Source: CAVSJA01 sp963728145
GTDB taxonomy: Bacteria; Bacteroidota; Bacteroidia; Chitinophagales; Chitinophagaceae
Direction of reading: 5' to 3'
NCBI GenBank assembly: GCA_963728145.1
Contig: CAVSJA010000009.1
Span: forward strand, 310,001-374,000
Length of the DNA stretch: 64,000 bases
The position numbers were made by a program, and so were the translations under genes. Positions within the stretch are counted from its first letter, which is position 1. Each line of letters begins with the position of its first letter. Of this stretch, positions 17,541 to 25,939 are shown piece after piece. A model generated the notes under the pieces. It saw only the letters and a program-made list of their open reading frames with translations, did not search any database and was not told the DNA's origin.

Positions 17541-18100
17541 CGCTGCGCCGGGCGTCCCCGCCCGGCGTTTTGCACAACAGGAACGCTCGCAAAGTCATTT
17601 GATGTAGAAGCATAATACCTTTCGATTAACCCGATTTTCGACGACGCCGGGCGGCCCCGCCTGTGGCGGGGCGGCGCGGCACCGATGAATCAGCAAATTT
17701 TTTCATCAACCTAGTGCTGTCGTTTCTATCATTTGATCAAAGTAAATTCAACATTTTCGCTGCGCCGGGCGTCCCCGCCGGGCGTTTTGCATTAGAGGAA
17801 CGATTGCAAATTCATTTGGTGTAGCGCCGCTGCGCCGGACGTCCCCGCCCGGCGTCTTGCATTAGAGGAACGCTTGCAAATTCATTTGGTGTAGTAGCCG
17901 CTGCGCCGGGCGTCCCCGCCCGGCGTTTTGCATTAGAGGATCGCTTGCAAATTCATTTGGTGTAGCAGCAGCTGCGCCGGGCGTCCCCGCCCGGCGTCTT
18001 GCATTAGAAGAATGCTTGCAAATTCACTTGGTGTAGCAGCCTGATTCATTTCGAATTCCCCGATAATTGAAAACGCCGGGCGGGGACGCCCGGCGCAGCG
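17541..18100. repeat. GC-rich REP array upstream of RAYT 1
   Basis: Five copies of a palindromic core, GCCGGGCGTCCCCGCCCGGC or close variants, lie at about 17541, 17759, 17826, 17899 and 17970. The last four belong to a ~70-bp direct tandem unit that also contains TTGCATTAGAGGAACG and TTGCAAATTCATTTGGTGTAG. A variant sits at 17643-17683, and an inverted copy closes the block at 18073-18100. The GC content is far above the surroundings. The gap 17517-18224 has no gene; the 120 bp after the array look unremarkable. Confidence 0.9.
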
Positions 18101-18224
18101 CGTTCCCAACATAAACTAAGCTATAAACTTGGCGTTTATTCAACATTATCCAACGTCTTTTCATCATTTTATAATGATCAAAAAAACATTTTCTACCGTT
18201 TCTTCCTCATTGATTCGATAATGC

Positions 18225-18761
18225 ATGATATTAATTTGGGGAATGCATGAAGATTACTTTCCTGAATTTCTCACTGCCACCATATTCAAATTCAAACATC
18301 TGCTTGCTGATGATAATTATAAGAGAATCATCACCGATTCGCTTGAATGGTTAGTTGCGCAAAAAAGATGTGAGGTTAACGGTTTCGTAATAATGCCGAA
18401 TCATATTCACCTTTTATGGCAGATAGCGAATGATTTTGACAGAAGTGAAGTGCAAGGAGCTTTATTCAGTTTTACAGCTCACCAATTTCAAAAAGAGTTG
18501 CGAAGTCAAAGTCCTCGATTTTACAAAGAGTTTTTTGTTGATCTCGATGATCGAAAATATCAATTCTGGCATGATATGCCGGTCATCAAACAATGTTGGT
18601 CAGAAGAATTCTTTTCACAGAAACTTGATTATATCCATGACAACCCTTGCCAACCTAAATGGAATTTAGCAAGAACGCCGGAAGAGTATTATTGGTCTTC
18701 AGCTGCATTTTATGAGAATGGAAGTAAGACGTTCCCTTGGTTGACGCATTATGAAGGATAG
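18225..18761 (+). CDS. REP-associated tyrosine transposase (RAYT 1)
   Basis: A Y1-type single-strand transposase of the TnpA_REP kind, 178 residues. The HUH motif is His60-Ile-His62 in MPNHIHLLW. The likely nucleophile is Tyr136 in the signature YIHDNP. The N-terminal FLTATIFKFKHLL and the end PEEYYWSSA also fit the family. Such enzymes are thought to move or maintain REP palindromes rather than a classic insertion sequence. GC-rich REP arrays lie directly on both sides, which identifies its substrate. A shorter start at 18243 (MHEDYFPE) is possible. It sits between the DUF1080 gene and the convergent oxidoreductase pseudogene. Confidence 0.9.
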   Translation: MILIWGMHEDYFPEFLTATIFKFKHLLADDNYKRIITDSLEWLVAQKRCEVNGFVIMPNHIHLLWQIANDFDRSEVQGALFSFTAHQFQKELRSQSPRFYKEFFVDLDDRKYQFWHDMPVIKQCWSEEFFSQKLDYIHDNPCQPKWNLARTPEEYYWSSAAFYENGSKTFPWLTHYEG

Positions 18762-18806
18762 CATAGTGCTTATTTACTTCCAACCAAGTCAGCATGCCAT
18801 CATTCA

Positions 18807-19350
18807 GCGCTGCGCCGGGCGTCCCCGCCCGGCGTCGTCGAAAATCATGATAGCCGAAAGTGATTAGGTCGTTATGCCAAACGACTTTGCAGCATCGCTC
18901 TAGTGCAAGACGCCGGGCGGGGACGCCCGGCGTAGCGCCGTTGTGGTGAATTTCATTATCGATCAAACGTTGATGTTGCGCAGATAAATTTTGTTCATTG
19001 TTTCAAACACTCAGCGCTGCGCCGGGCGTCCCCGCCCGGCGTCGTCGAAAATCATGATAACCGAAAGTGATTAGGTCGTTATGCCAAACGACTTTGCAGC
19101 ATCGCTCTAGTGCAAGACGCCGGGCGGGGACGCCCGGCGTAGCGCCGTTGTGGTGAATTTCATTATCGATCAAACGTTGATGTTGCGCAGATAAATTTTG
19201 TTCATTGTTTCAAACACTCAGCGCTGCGCCGGGCGTCCCCGCCCGGCGTCTCCGAAAATCATGATAACCGAAAGGTATTAGGGGGTTATGCAAAACGACG
19301 TTGCAGCATCGCTCTAGTGCAAAACGCCGGCGGGGACGCCCGGCGCAGCG
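18807..19350. repeat. 207-bp tandem BIME-like repeat downstream of RAYT 1
   Basis: Units start at 18807, 19014 and 19221, exactly 207 bp apart. The first two are complete and almost identical; the third is diverged and truncated at about 19350. Each unit carries a REP core (for example 18811-18834) and, roughly 100 bp on, the same core inverted (about 18909-18938). This is the head-to-head pairing known from BIMEs. Small frames reading through it only translate the palindromes. It makes up most of the gene-free stretch 18762-19447. Confidence 0.9.
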
Positions 19351-19447
19351 TCGTGGTGTCACATGTTTCATGTGCCAAAAGAGCTTTATCACTGGGATCG
19401 AAAAGCCAGGGTCAAGGACGAAGGCTCGAAACGGATGGTCATAAGCA

Positions 19448-20781
19448 TTACACCTTCGGCAACTTATACCCATTATGATACTTCGCTAAAAAGTATTCTT
19501 TATTCACTGCGTCATCAGTAAACTTATGCTTTCGCCTTATCCCACACTAATTTCTTCTGTGTGCGGAATGCGATATTTCCGAATTGACAAACGGTGGCAA
19601 TATGCGCGCCGGTTTGAATTGGACAATTGAGATCGTAGCATTTTCCTGAACTTAACGACGTTAATGAAATTCTCCATATGTTTTTGAAGACCGTTATCTG
19701 TTGGTTTCTTTCTTTCCACTTTTACTTTGTTCTTGCTTCTACCTTCTTCAATTACTTCCCATCCGCCGCGATCGAGCTTCCAAGTGTGCCGTTGTTTCCG
19801 ATGAACGCAATGCCATGATCTTTTCCAAACAAACCATTGTCGATACCCATTGCATGATCCCAAATCAGATTGAACTTATCAAATTCATATAATGCACCCA
19901 TGGTATCTGGTGTTTCCTGGCTGAGATCGGGATAAGCAAAATTTCCACCCAATGCTGAAACTGATTTTGGCACATCGTGCATTCATTCCAAATACTGCAT
20001 AATCCATCAGATGCACCCCCCAATCTGTCATCAATCCACCTGCATAATCCCAGAACCAGCGGAAATGAAAATGAAAACGACTTGCATTGAATTGTCGTTT
20101 TTGTGCAGGACCCAACCACATCGCATAGTCAACACCGGGAGGCGGCGCAGAATCCGGAACTTTTGGTTCGGGCTTCATCCATCCCTGGTAACACCAAACT
20201 TTCACTGTGCGGATATTACCCAATTGACCCGTGCGGATAAAATCAACCGCATCACGGAAATGCTGCTGGCTTCTTTGCCATTGACCAGCCTGTACAGCTT
20301 TTTTATACTTTTCTTGCGCAGCAACCATTGCACGACATTCTTCGATGGAATTACCAACCGGTTTTTCAACATAAACATGCTTACCTGCCTGAACAGCTTC
20401 TATCATTATCAACGCATGCCAGTGATCTGGCGTACCAATGATTACCGCATCGATATCTTTTTGTTCGAGCAATTTTCTGTAATCAGTATAAGTTTTTACA
20501 TTGGCTGCATTGACATTCAACTTTGCCAGATCTGCCACTCTTTTGTCCAACACATTCTTATCAACATCGCAAAGTGCAACGATATTTACTCCTGGAATTT
20601 TTGACGCCGCAGTCACATTCGACCAACCCATTCCATTGATACCGATAGCTCCGATATTGACCTTATCCTGCGGGCTAAACCTACTCCCAAATATGTTGAA
20701 GGCTTTCGAGTCCATTGAAGCTAACACTACACCGCCTGTAAGAATAGCGGATTGCTGTAAAAATTTTCGACGCTCACTCAT
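19448..20781 (-). pseudogene. Tat-exported Gfo/Idh/MocA oxidoreductase, four indels
   Basis: A periplasmic-type sugar oxidoreductase: MSERRKFLQQSA is a twin-arginine start, followed by the Rossmann part with VNIGAIGINGMGWSNV and the EKPVGNSIEE motif. The frame is intact to WGVHLMDYAVFGMNA, then broken at about 19977 (extra base), 19783 (net shift of two), 19649 (extra base) and 19529 (extra base). With these repaired it reads on through DVPKSVSALGGNFAYPD, DRGGWEVIEEG, PIQTGAHIATVCQFGNIAFR and KYHNGYKLP to a stop at 19448, 442 residues in all. Relatives oxidise or hydrolyse glycosides by C3 chemistry. Four breaks in 450 bp suggest real decay, though error cannot be excluded. Confidence 0.8.
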
Positions 20782-20878
20782 ACTATTTTAGATTTGAAAT
20801 TTTAGATTTTCGATTTAATACAAGGATGCACAATTCAGAACTAAATCTAAAATATGCAATGGAAAATATAAAATAGTT
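20782..20878. repeat. AT-rich inverted repeat spacer
   Basis: TTTTAGATTTGAAATTTTAG near the oxidoreductase start faces AACTAAATCTAAAATATGC and AAATATAAAATAG near the end of the next gene. It resembles the spacers between the GMC genes. Confidence 0.4.
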
Positions 20879-21749
20879 CTAGACTATTTTCTTCTTTAGA
20901 TACCCAATGCTTTTTGCAAGACTGTCTAACGGCGGGCCAGGGCAGATATCTTGCTCAACAAAGAAATTAGTCATACCGCTTTTATTCGCTTTTCGCGAAT
21001 ATTTTTTTCCAATCAATCACTCCGCTACCTACTTCTGTAAATGCTTTCTTTTCTGTGCTGTCCATATCCTTTACATGCCACATCACAAAACGTCCGGGAT
21101 ATTTTTCAAAAAGAGCGATGGGATCCTTTCCTGCTTTGACTGCCCAATAGATATCGAGTTCAAAGTTTACAATTGATTTGTCTGTATTAGCCAATAAGGT
21201 ATCAAAACCGTTCTGTCCTTCTCCCAGATCTACAAATTCAAAATCATGGTTATGATAGGCGATCTGCATTCCTGCCTGTTTGCAAATGTTTCCTGCTTTA
21301 TTCAATCCCTCTGCAACTTTCTTATAATTATCCAGGTTCTTGCGATGCTGATCTTCCAACCATGGGATCACAATATATCTTTGACCAAGTATCTTTCCAT
21401 CTTCAACAGCCTTGATCCAGGTCGTTTCCCAGCCATCTTTCAGAAATAGACTACCGGGGAAAGTATGACCACTTGGAGAAGTCAATCCGTTCGCTTTAAA
21501 TACGCCAGACAATTCGGCGGGTGTCATTCCGAACCATTTGCCCTGGTTGTAGCCAAATGTTTCGATTTCTTTATATCCAAGTTTAGCGATCTTTTCAATG
21601 GTACCTTTTGCGTCCTTGCCCAGATCGCCTCTTACCGTATACAATTGAACCCCGATCCTCTTTTGTTTCTTGAAAATTTCATCTGTTGAAACAAACATCG
21701 CGGCAGTAAAAACAGATGATTGCTTTATGAAGTCTCGTCGGGTAGCCAT
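20879..21749 (-). pseudogene. Tat-exported sugar isomerase-like protein, late frameshift
   Basis: A xylose-isomerase-like TIM-barrel protein starting MATRRDFIKQSS, a twin-arginine signal. It contains GVQLYTVRGD, YHNHDFEFVD, FELDIYWAVKAG and MWHVKDMD and resembles the protein at 4149-5069. The open frame stops after IFAKSE, but removing the extra A at 20984 (T on the coding strand, GAA-T-AAA) extends it with KSGMTNFFVEQDICPGPP and IGYLKKKIV to a TAG at 20879. That gives 289 residues, matching its paralogue's end VEQE. The missing tail includes the last barrel strand, so the truncated form may be inactive. It follows the damaged oxidoreductase in opposite order, same strand. Confidence 0.78.
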
Positions 21750-21793
21750 GGAAATAAATTTTAGATTCGGAAATTACGAAAAAGGGTTGATAA

Positions 21794-21855
21794 GGGTCGA
21801 CAACCCTGCGTAGTTTCTCACAATTAGATAAGTGTCTATCCAGGGTTGTCGACCC
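21794..21855. repeat. Inverted repeat GGGTCGACAACCCTG
   Basis: Perfect 15-bp arms at 21794-21808 and 21841-21855 enclose 32 bases. The right arm abuts the TGA stop of the minus-strand gene ending at 21856 (codons GGT TGA). The architecture is the same as the pair at 5113-5172, but the arm sequence differs. Confidence 0.7.
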
Positions 21856-22356
21856 TCAACCCGCCGCCATAGCAGCATTATCTTCATAACCAACCAACAT
21901 AAACCAGCCAAGAACGAGAAGCCAGAGTAGCTCGTCTTTTAAGGGCTGAGAGAATCGTATCGTTCCTCTTTTTTTGCGGGACAGCATATTTGATTTGAGA
22001 TCGCCAATAGAGTTTTTCTTATCATCCTGCCAACTCCAAATGCTTTTCCAGCAATTGGTTTGACGCAATTGGTATAGTCTTCCATCGGGACCTTCAATTT
22101 TTGCCCGATGCCGCCAATCCAATTCAATTCGTTTTTTCTCATAGGGCGATTGGCCTGCTTCAACCTCTATGAATTGATTCCAGAATCCTTTTTTTAAGAA
22201 TAGCCATTCCTTGTCGCCAATTTTGAGCTTTGCTTTACGCCCATAACTTTTAATGTAATTGAGATTTGCGATAATTCTGTCATTGAGTAGAAAGTCGTAT
22301 TCCCTTTTAAATGCAGATTTTTTTACGACTACGATCTCATGTTCTCCTGATTTCAT
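21856..22356 (-). CDS. Hypothetical protein
   Basis: A 166-residue protein that I do not recognise. The N-terminal two thirds is beta-rich and basic (HEIVVVKKSAFKREYDFLLND, KLKIGDKEWLFLKKGFW). The C-terminus has one hydrophobic stretch, LLWLLVLGWFMLVGY, that may insert in the membrane. No signal peptide is present. It lies downstream of the sigma-factor/membrane-protein pair in the same direction, and could belong to that unit. The final glycine codon and stop (GGT TGA) coincide with the start of an inverted repeat. Confidence 0.6.
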   Translation of the reverse strand: MKSGEHEIVVVKKSAFKREYDFLLNDRIIANLNYIKSYGRKAKLKIGDKEWLFLKKGFWNQFIEVEAGQSPYEKKRIELDWRHRAKIEGPDGRLYQLRQTNCWKSIWSWQDDKKNSIGDLKSNMLSRKKRGTIRFSQPLKDELLWLLVLGWFMLVGYEDNAAMAAG

Positions 22357-22383
22357 TTTTTATCAATTAAGAATTAATAAAAC

Positions 22384-22998
22384 TCAAACCCCGTTTTCTG
22401 TTCCTTCCATTTCTTTGAGAACTTCTTTTAATTTTCTTACGTGTTGACCGTAAAGTTTATTGACGTACCACTTATTAAAGTAGTAAAATGCAATGGTAAT
22501 AGCCACACCAACTGCAGAAAAAATCCAGTAGACGTTCGAATCGTAAGTTTTACCGGGAGTTTTTGTAAAGATGATGAAGCCGGTGAAGAAAAAGGCGATT
22601 GGAGTCAGCAGGTTCCCCGTAATTAAATAGAGCCTTACATATTTTTCAAGCGTGGTCAACTGGCGTTGCAGGTTGCTCCTTACCTCGCAAGCTACACATT
22701 CCATCTTATTGAGCAGATTGTATTTCCGATAATAATAAAAGACACAAAATCCACCACCAAGCAAAAATATCAGGCTCAGTTCCCAATACCTGCCGTCCCA
22801 GGCTATCAGGTAATAAACTGCTGCGGCAGAATAGAGTATTATAACCGAAATCATTTCCATCAACAGATTGCGTTTCATCCTGGCAATCGGTCGTTGCGAT
22901 TTCTTTTGAAGCATAGAAAGGATCTCTGCATCCGATCCCACAGGGGTCCGCTTATCATCGAGACCTTTCCAGATTTCCTTTAGGTTATCCAATTCCAT
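22384..22998 (-). CDS. Four-helix membrane protein paired with ECF sigma factor
   Basis: A 204-residue protein with an N-terminal soluble part (MELDNLKEIWKGLDDKR) and four hydrophobic segments at about 47-65, 72-90, 120-142 and 155-173, ending in a basic helix. Genes of this type commonly follow ECF sigma genes in Bacteroidota, and it may act as the membrane anti-sigma factor; no known anti-sigma motif is visible, so this is inference. The ATG at 22998 overlaps the end of the sigma gene by 14 bp, which suggests translational coupling. A TTG at 23004 would add two residues. Confidence 0.7.
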   Translation of the reverse strand: MELDNLKEIWKGLDDKRTPVGSDAEILSMLQKKSQRPIARMKRNLLMEMISVIILYSAAAVYYLIAWDGRYWELSLIFLLGGGFCVFYYYRKYNLLNKMECVACEVRSNLQRQLTTLEKYVRLYLITGNLLTPIAFFFTGFIIFTKTPGKTYDSNVYWIFSAVGVAITIAFYYFNKWYVNKLYGQHVRKLKEVLKEMEGTENGV

Positions 22999-23485
22999 GT
23001 TCAACTTCTTTTGTGAGTTTGCGTAATTTTTCTTTTACCCGATTCATTTTCACTCTAAGATTGTTTTGGTTAATACCTAATATATCCTCCATTTCATCAT
23101 AGGATTTATCCTCGAGGTAAAGCATAACAATTGCTTTTTCGATTTCCCCCAAATGCCCAATTGCAGTATATAGTTGTTTTAGTTGATCCTCTTTCTCTTT
23201 ATCAATTCCGGTATCCTGCAGATCAGCAGCAGGCAAATCAGAATAAACAATGTCGACCTGTCTTTTTTGTTTCCGCAGATCTGAAATGGCTGTATTCAAT
23301 GCGATCCTGTAAAGCCAGGTGCTGAATTTGCTTTCCCCACGAAAACGGGGATACGACTTCCATAACTGTATAATGATTTCCTGGAAAAGGTCCTGTCGGT
23401 CAGTCTCAGTATGCCCGTATAGCCGGCATACCTTGTGAATCATGCCGCTATGTTCCTGTACCAATTGAAGGAACTGCTCCTGCAT
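22985..23485 (-). CDS. RNA polymerase sigma factor, sigma-70 ECF subfamily
   Basis: A 166-residue ECF sigma factor. Region 2 spans about residues 10-80, with DRQDLFQEIIIQLWKSYPRF and TWLYRIALNTAISDLRK, which bind the -10 region and core polymerase. Region 4 spans about 110-160, with EKAIVMLYLEDKSYDEMEDILGI, a helix-turn-helix for the -35 region. No extra sensory domain is present. It is the first gene of a short operon with the membrane protein at 22384-22998. Its regulon cannot be read here, though the cytochrome/DUF1501/DUF1553 group lies upstream on the same strand. Confidence 0.9.
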   Translation of the reverse strand: MQEQFLQLVQEHSGMIHKVCRLYGHTETDRQDLFQEIIIQLWKSYPRFRGESKFSTWLYRIALNTAISDLRKQKRQVDIVYSDLPAADLQDTGIDKEKEDQLKQLYTAIGHLGEIEKAIVMLYLEDKSYDEMEDILGINQNNLRVKMNRVKEKLRKLTKEVEHGIG

Positions 23486-23573
23486 TTTAGGATCGTTGAC
23501 CAGACTAAGTGGTTTTGGTTGAAAAGTTACAGGATTGGTCGCTGGGTTTTGTGAATTATTACAAACGTCGGCA

Positions 23574-23658
23574 GTTGGTTAACTGGTTGACTGGTTGATT
23601 AGGTAGTTGATCCCCAGGGGACTTCCCAATCAACTAATCAACCAATCAACTAATAAAC
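23574..23658. repeat. Inverted GGTTGATT tandem repeats
   Basis: Left arm 23574-23612 carries GTTAACTGG, GTTGACTGG and GTTGATTAG. Right arm 23628-23658 carries ATCAACTAATCAACCAATC. They meet around CCCCAGGGGA. The right arm contains the TAG stop of the large cytochrome-domain gene ending at 23650. Confidence 0.65.
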
Positions 23659-25779
23659 AAAAATCTCATCCACAAACACCCACCCCTTATCCCCTTTACC
23701 AGGATGCCATTTGGGGAGTTTAGCGACAGGAACTGCGACTACTTTCATCACTTTTATCGATGCAGGTGTAAATTTTATCTCTATCGGTATGTTTTCTGTG
23801 GGGCCATCTTTTTCCGGTTGCCTGGGATGAATGCGACCTAATAGTTTCAAAGATTTTTGATCATTTCCACCCCAAACTTCAATAGAAGCTGGTGGCATTA
23901 TATAACTGCCAACACTTTTTAATACACTAACATTTATTCCACTTAGGTTTTTGGGTTCATTAAACAGCAACAACGCTTCCATTCTATTATTGCGGAAACC
24001 CAACCATTTTCCACTTCCGGCCCCGAGATCACTCTTTTTTAGGTTGATCAGCGTTTTTCCTCCTTCACCTTTATATTTCGGATCAGTGGGTTGAAGCAAA
24101 ACTGCACTATCAAATTTATACCCACTTTTGAAAAAATATTGTTGTATGATGTCACTACTTACCCATCCAGGTTTGAAGGCTTTCGCTTTCACGAGTGAGT
24201 TGTCGGTCAACACAGCCTCTTTATCATACAAAGATGATTTTAAACTATCAGGATCGGTTCCATCAATGGTAAAGCGAATTACAGTACCCTTTATATAGTG
24301 CTTTAATTTCAGCGGAAGTTGACCTGTGATGATCTGCTCTTCATTTTCCAGGATCGGTGGAGTGAGTTTCATTATCACCGTATCATCGCGATATCCCGTT
24401 TCGTATTTCAATCGCCCTTCTTTCTTTTTCAATTCCTCCAACTCAGCAATAGGTATGGCTGCATTCCAGATATAAACTGTTTTTAGTTGAGGTATTTTCT
24501 CAAGGGAAGAAAGATTTTCCTTTTTTAACTCAGTGCCCGCAAGAGAAAGTTGCTTCAGGAATTTTAGTTTGGAAAGATGGGTGAACCCGGTTCCTGTAAT
24601 TGATGTGAAATTCAGGTTCAGTCGCCGTAGGTTTCTAAACTCCGAGATATGTGCAAGATCATCATCTTTTATTGGCATTGAGGATAGATCGAGTGATACT
24701 ACCTGTTCCTTTACTGGTTCAAGTTCTCTTAATTTATCAGCGGAGAAAAATTCTTTATTATAAAAATTAACTACAAGACCAGGAGAATTCAGCGACAATG
24801 GATAAACCACTCTATTATTATTGTTGAGCTTTGAAACCGTACTCTCATCTGCCTCATCAAAATCAAATTCATCAGATTCCTGCCGGGTAAAAATTGCCTG
24901 GGCAAGTTGATAAAGTGTATCGGTTTGAGGCAGTTCCGTGACTTTTGCCGTAAAGCTTGCGCCAGTTCTGATCCAATGGTAAAGCACCATCAATTCTTCA
25001 TCGGTTAATTGCGGCTTACCCTGCGGAGGCATATGTTTTTTCTGTTCAAGTGGAAGATGAATTCTTCTCAGCATTAATCCCAGATCCTCTTCTGTACTAT
25101 CCCATAAAGCGCCATGCTTTCCTCCTTTGAGCAACAATTCTTGCGTTTCCATTATCAAACTCCCTTTCGCTTTTCGGGAATTATGACAGCTCACGCATTT
25201 TTCTTCAAGTATTGGTCTCACCATATGGGCAAAGACCTCGGCTTCCTCAATATCAACATTGGGTAGCTTTTTCTCCGGAAGAATAGGAGCCATTAAGAAA
25301 TTCTGTCCATGCGTAATGCCAGCGCCCTGATGACCCGTGAAGATTAACAATGGAAAAATCAGTATTGATGCGATTATAGCTACAGTTCGACTATTGAAAA
25401 GAAAATATTTAAACCAATACAGGCAACTACTCAATACGGCAAGCGCTATTCCGCTCCATTTATGCCATTGTAGGGATTCTACATCATAGCCTTCTTCCCT
25501 CGATAGAAGCATTCCCATCAATGCGGTGATTACGGATGTGAGCGCGACAAATAATAATAAAATTTCTTCAGGGAAATTCTGTCTTGCCTTCTTTCCAAGA
25601 AGAACAATTGCGAAATATAATATCAATAAGACGATGGGAAAATGAAGAAATAATGGATGCATTCGTCCGGCTACCTGCAGCCATTGAGGAACAACGATTC
25701 GGCTTTCAAAGAATAGCAGGAATATTAATAATACGTTTAGAGGAATTAATAGAGAGCCTAATATTTTTTTAATCTGCAT
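23650..25779 (-). CDS. Multidomain membrane protein: DUF2231-like, cytochrome c domain, LRR, FN3-like
   Basis: A 709-residue protein. The first ~150 residues hold several membrane helices in a DUF2231-like layout (HPLFLHFPIVLLIL). A planctomycete-type cytochrome domain follows, with the haem motif Cys195-x2-Cys198-His199 (CVSCHNSRKAKG) and MPPQGKPQLTDEE. Leucine-rich repeats occupy about 370-450 (LRRLNLNFTSITGTGFTHLSKL). Then comes a chitobiase-like FN3 domain (RFTIDGTDPDS) and a C-terminal beta-rich domain. Proteins like this sit beside DUF1501 and DUF1553 genes in Planctomycetes and some Bacteroidota. It probably handles extracytoplasmic electron transfer or polymer binding, but no function is established. 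Confidence 0.82.
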   Translation of the reverse strand: MQIKKILGSLLIPLNVLLIFLLFFESRIVVPQWLQVAGRMHPLFLHFPIVLLILYFAIVLLGKKARQNFPEEILLLFVALTSVITALMGMLLSREEGYDVESLQWHKWSGIALAVLSSCLYWFKYFLFNSRTVAIIASILIFPLLIFTGHQGAGITHGQNFLMAPILPEKKLPNVDIEEAEVFAHMVRPILEEKCVSCHNSRKAKGSLIMETQELLLKGGKHGALWDSTEEDLGLMLRRIHLPLEQKKHMPPQGKPQLTDEELMVLYHWIRTGASFTAKVTELPQTDTLYQLAQAIFTRQESDEFDFDEADESTVSKLNNNNRVVYPLSLNSPGLVVNFYNKEFFSADKLRELEPVKEQVVSLDLSSMPIKDDDLAHISEFRNLRRLNLNFTSITGTGFTHLSKLKFLKQLSLAGTELKKENLSSLEKIPQLKTVYIWNAAIPIAELEELKKKEGRLKYETGYRDDTVIMKLTPPILENEEQIITGQLPLKLKHYIKGTVIRFTIDGTDPDSLKSSLYDKEAVLTDNSLVKAKAFKPGWVSSDIIQQYFFKSGYKFDSAVLLQPTDPKYKGEGGKTLINLKKSDLGAGSGKWLGFRNNRMEALLLFNEPKNLSGINVSVLKSVGSYIMPPASIEVWGGNDQKSLKLLGRIHPRQPEKDGPTENIPIEIKFTPASIKVMKVVAVPVAKLPKWHPGKGDKGWVFVDEIFVY

Positions 25780-25790
25780 AATGCTATAAC

Positions 25791-25863
25791 AAACAGGTAG
25801 CCCCTACGGGGCATGTTCTGAATTTATATTTTTTTCTACAAACAGGTAGCCCCTAACGGGGCA
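25791..25863. repeat. Direct pair of GTAGCCCCTACGGGGC hairpins
   Basis: AAACAGGTAGCCCCTACGGGGCA at 25791-25813 recurs at 25840-25863 with one added A. Each copy folds as a short GCCCC/GGGGC stem. They lie between the cytochrome-domain gene and the DUF1501 gene, followed by AATCAACTAATCAACC repeats up to about 25925. Confidence 0.65.
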
Positions 25864-25939
25864 GGCTAGCTGATTTTAGTATTTATTTTGCCTCGAATAA
25901 CCCAATCAACTAATCAACCAATAAACCAAGTAACTTTCC

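Noticed and set aside
18807..19350. Regular 207-bp spacing that could suggest a CRISPR array
   Set aside because: The whole unit repeats, including the sequence between palindromes; there are no unique spacers and no cas genes.
18655..19473. Minus-strand frames across the REP arrays encoding ARRLALERCC-like peptides
   Set aside because: They are translations of the palindromes, repeated with the 207-bp unit, with no independent coding sign.
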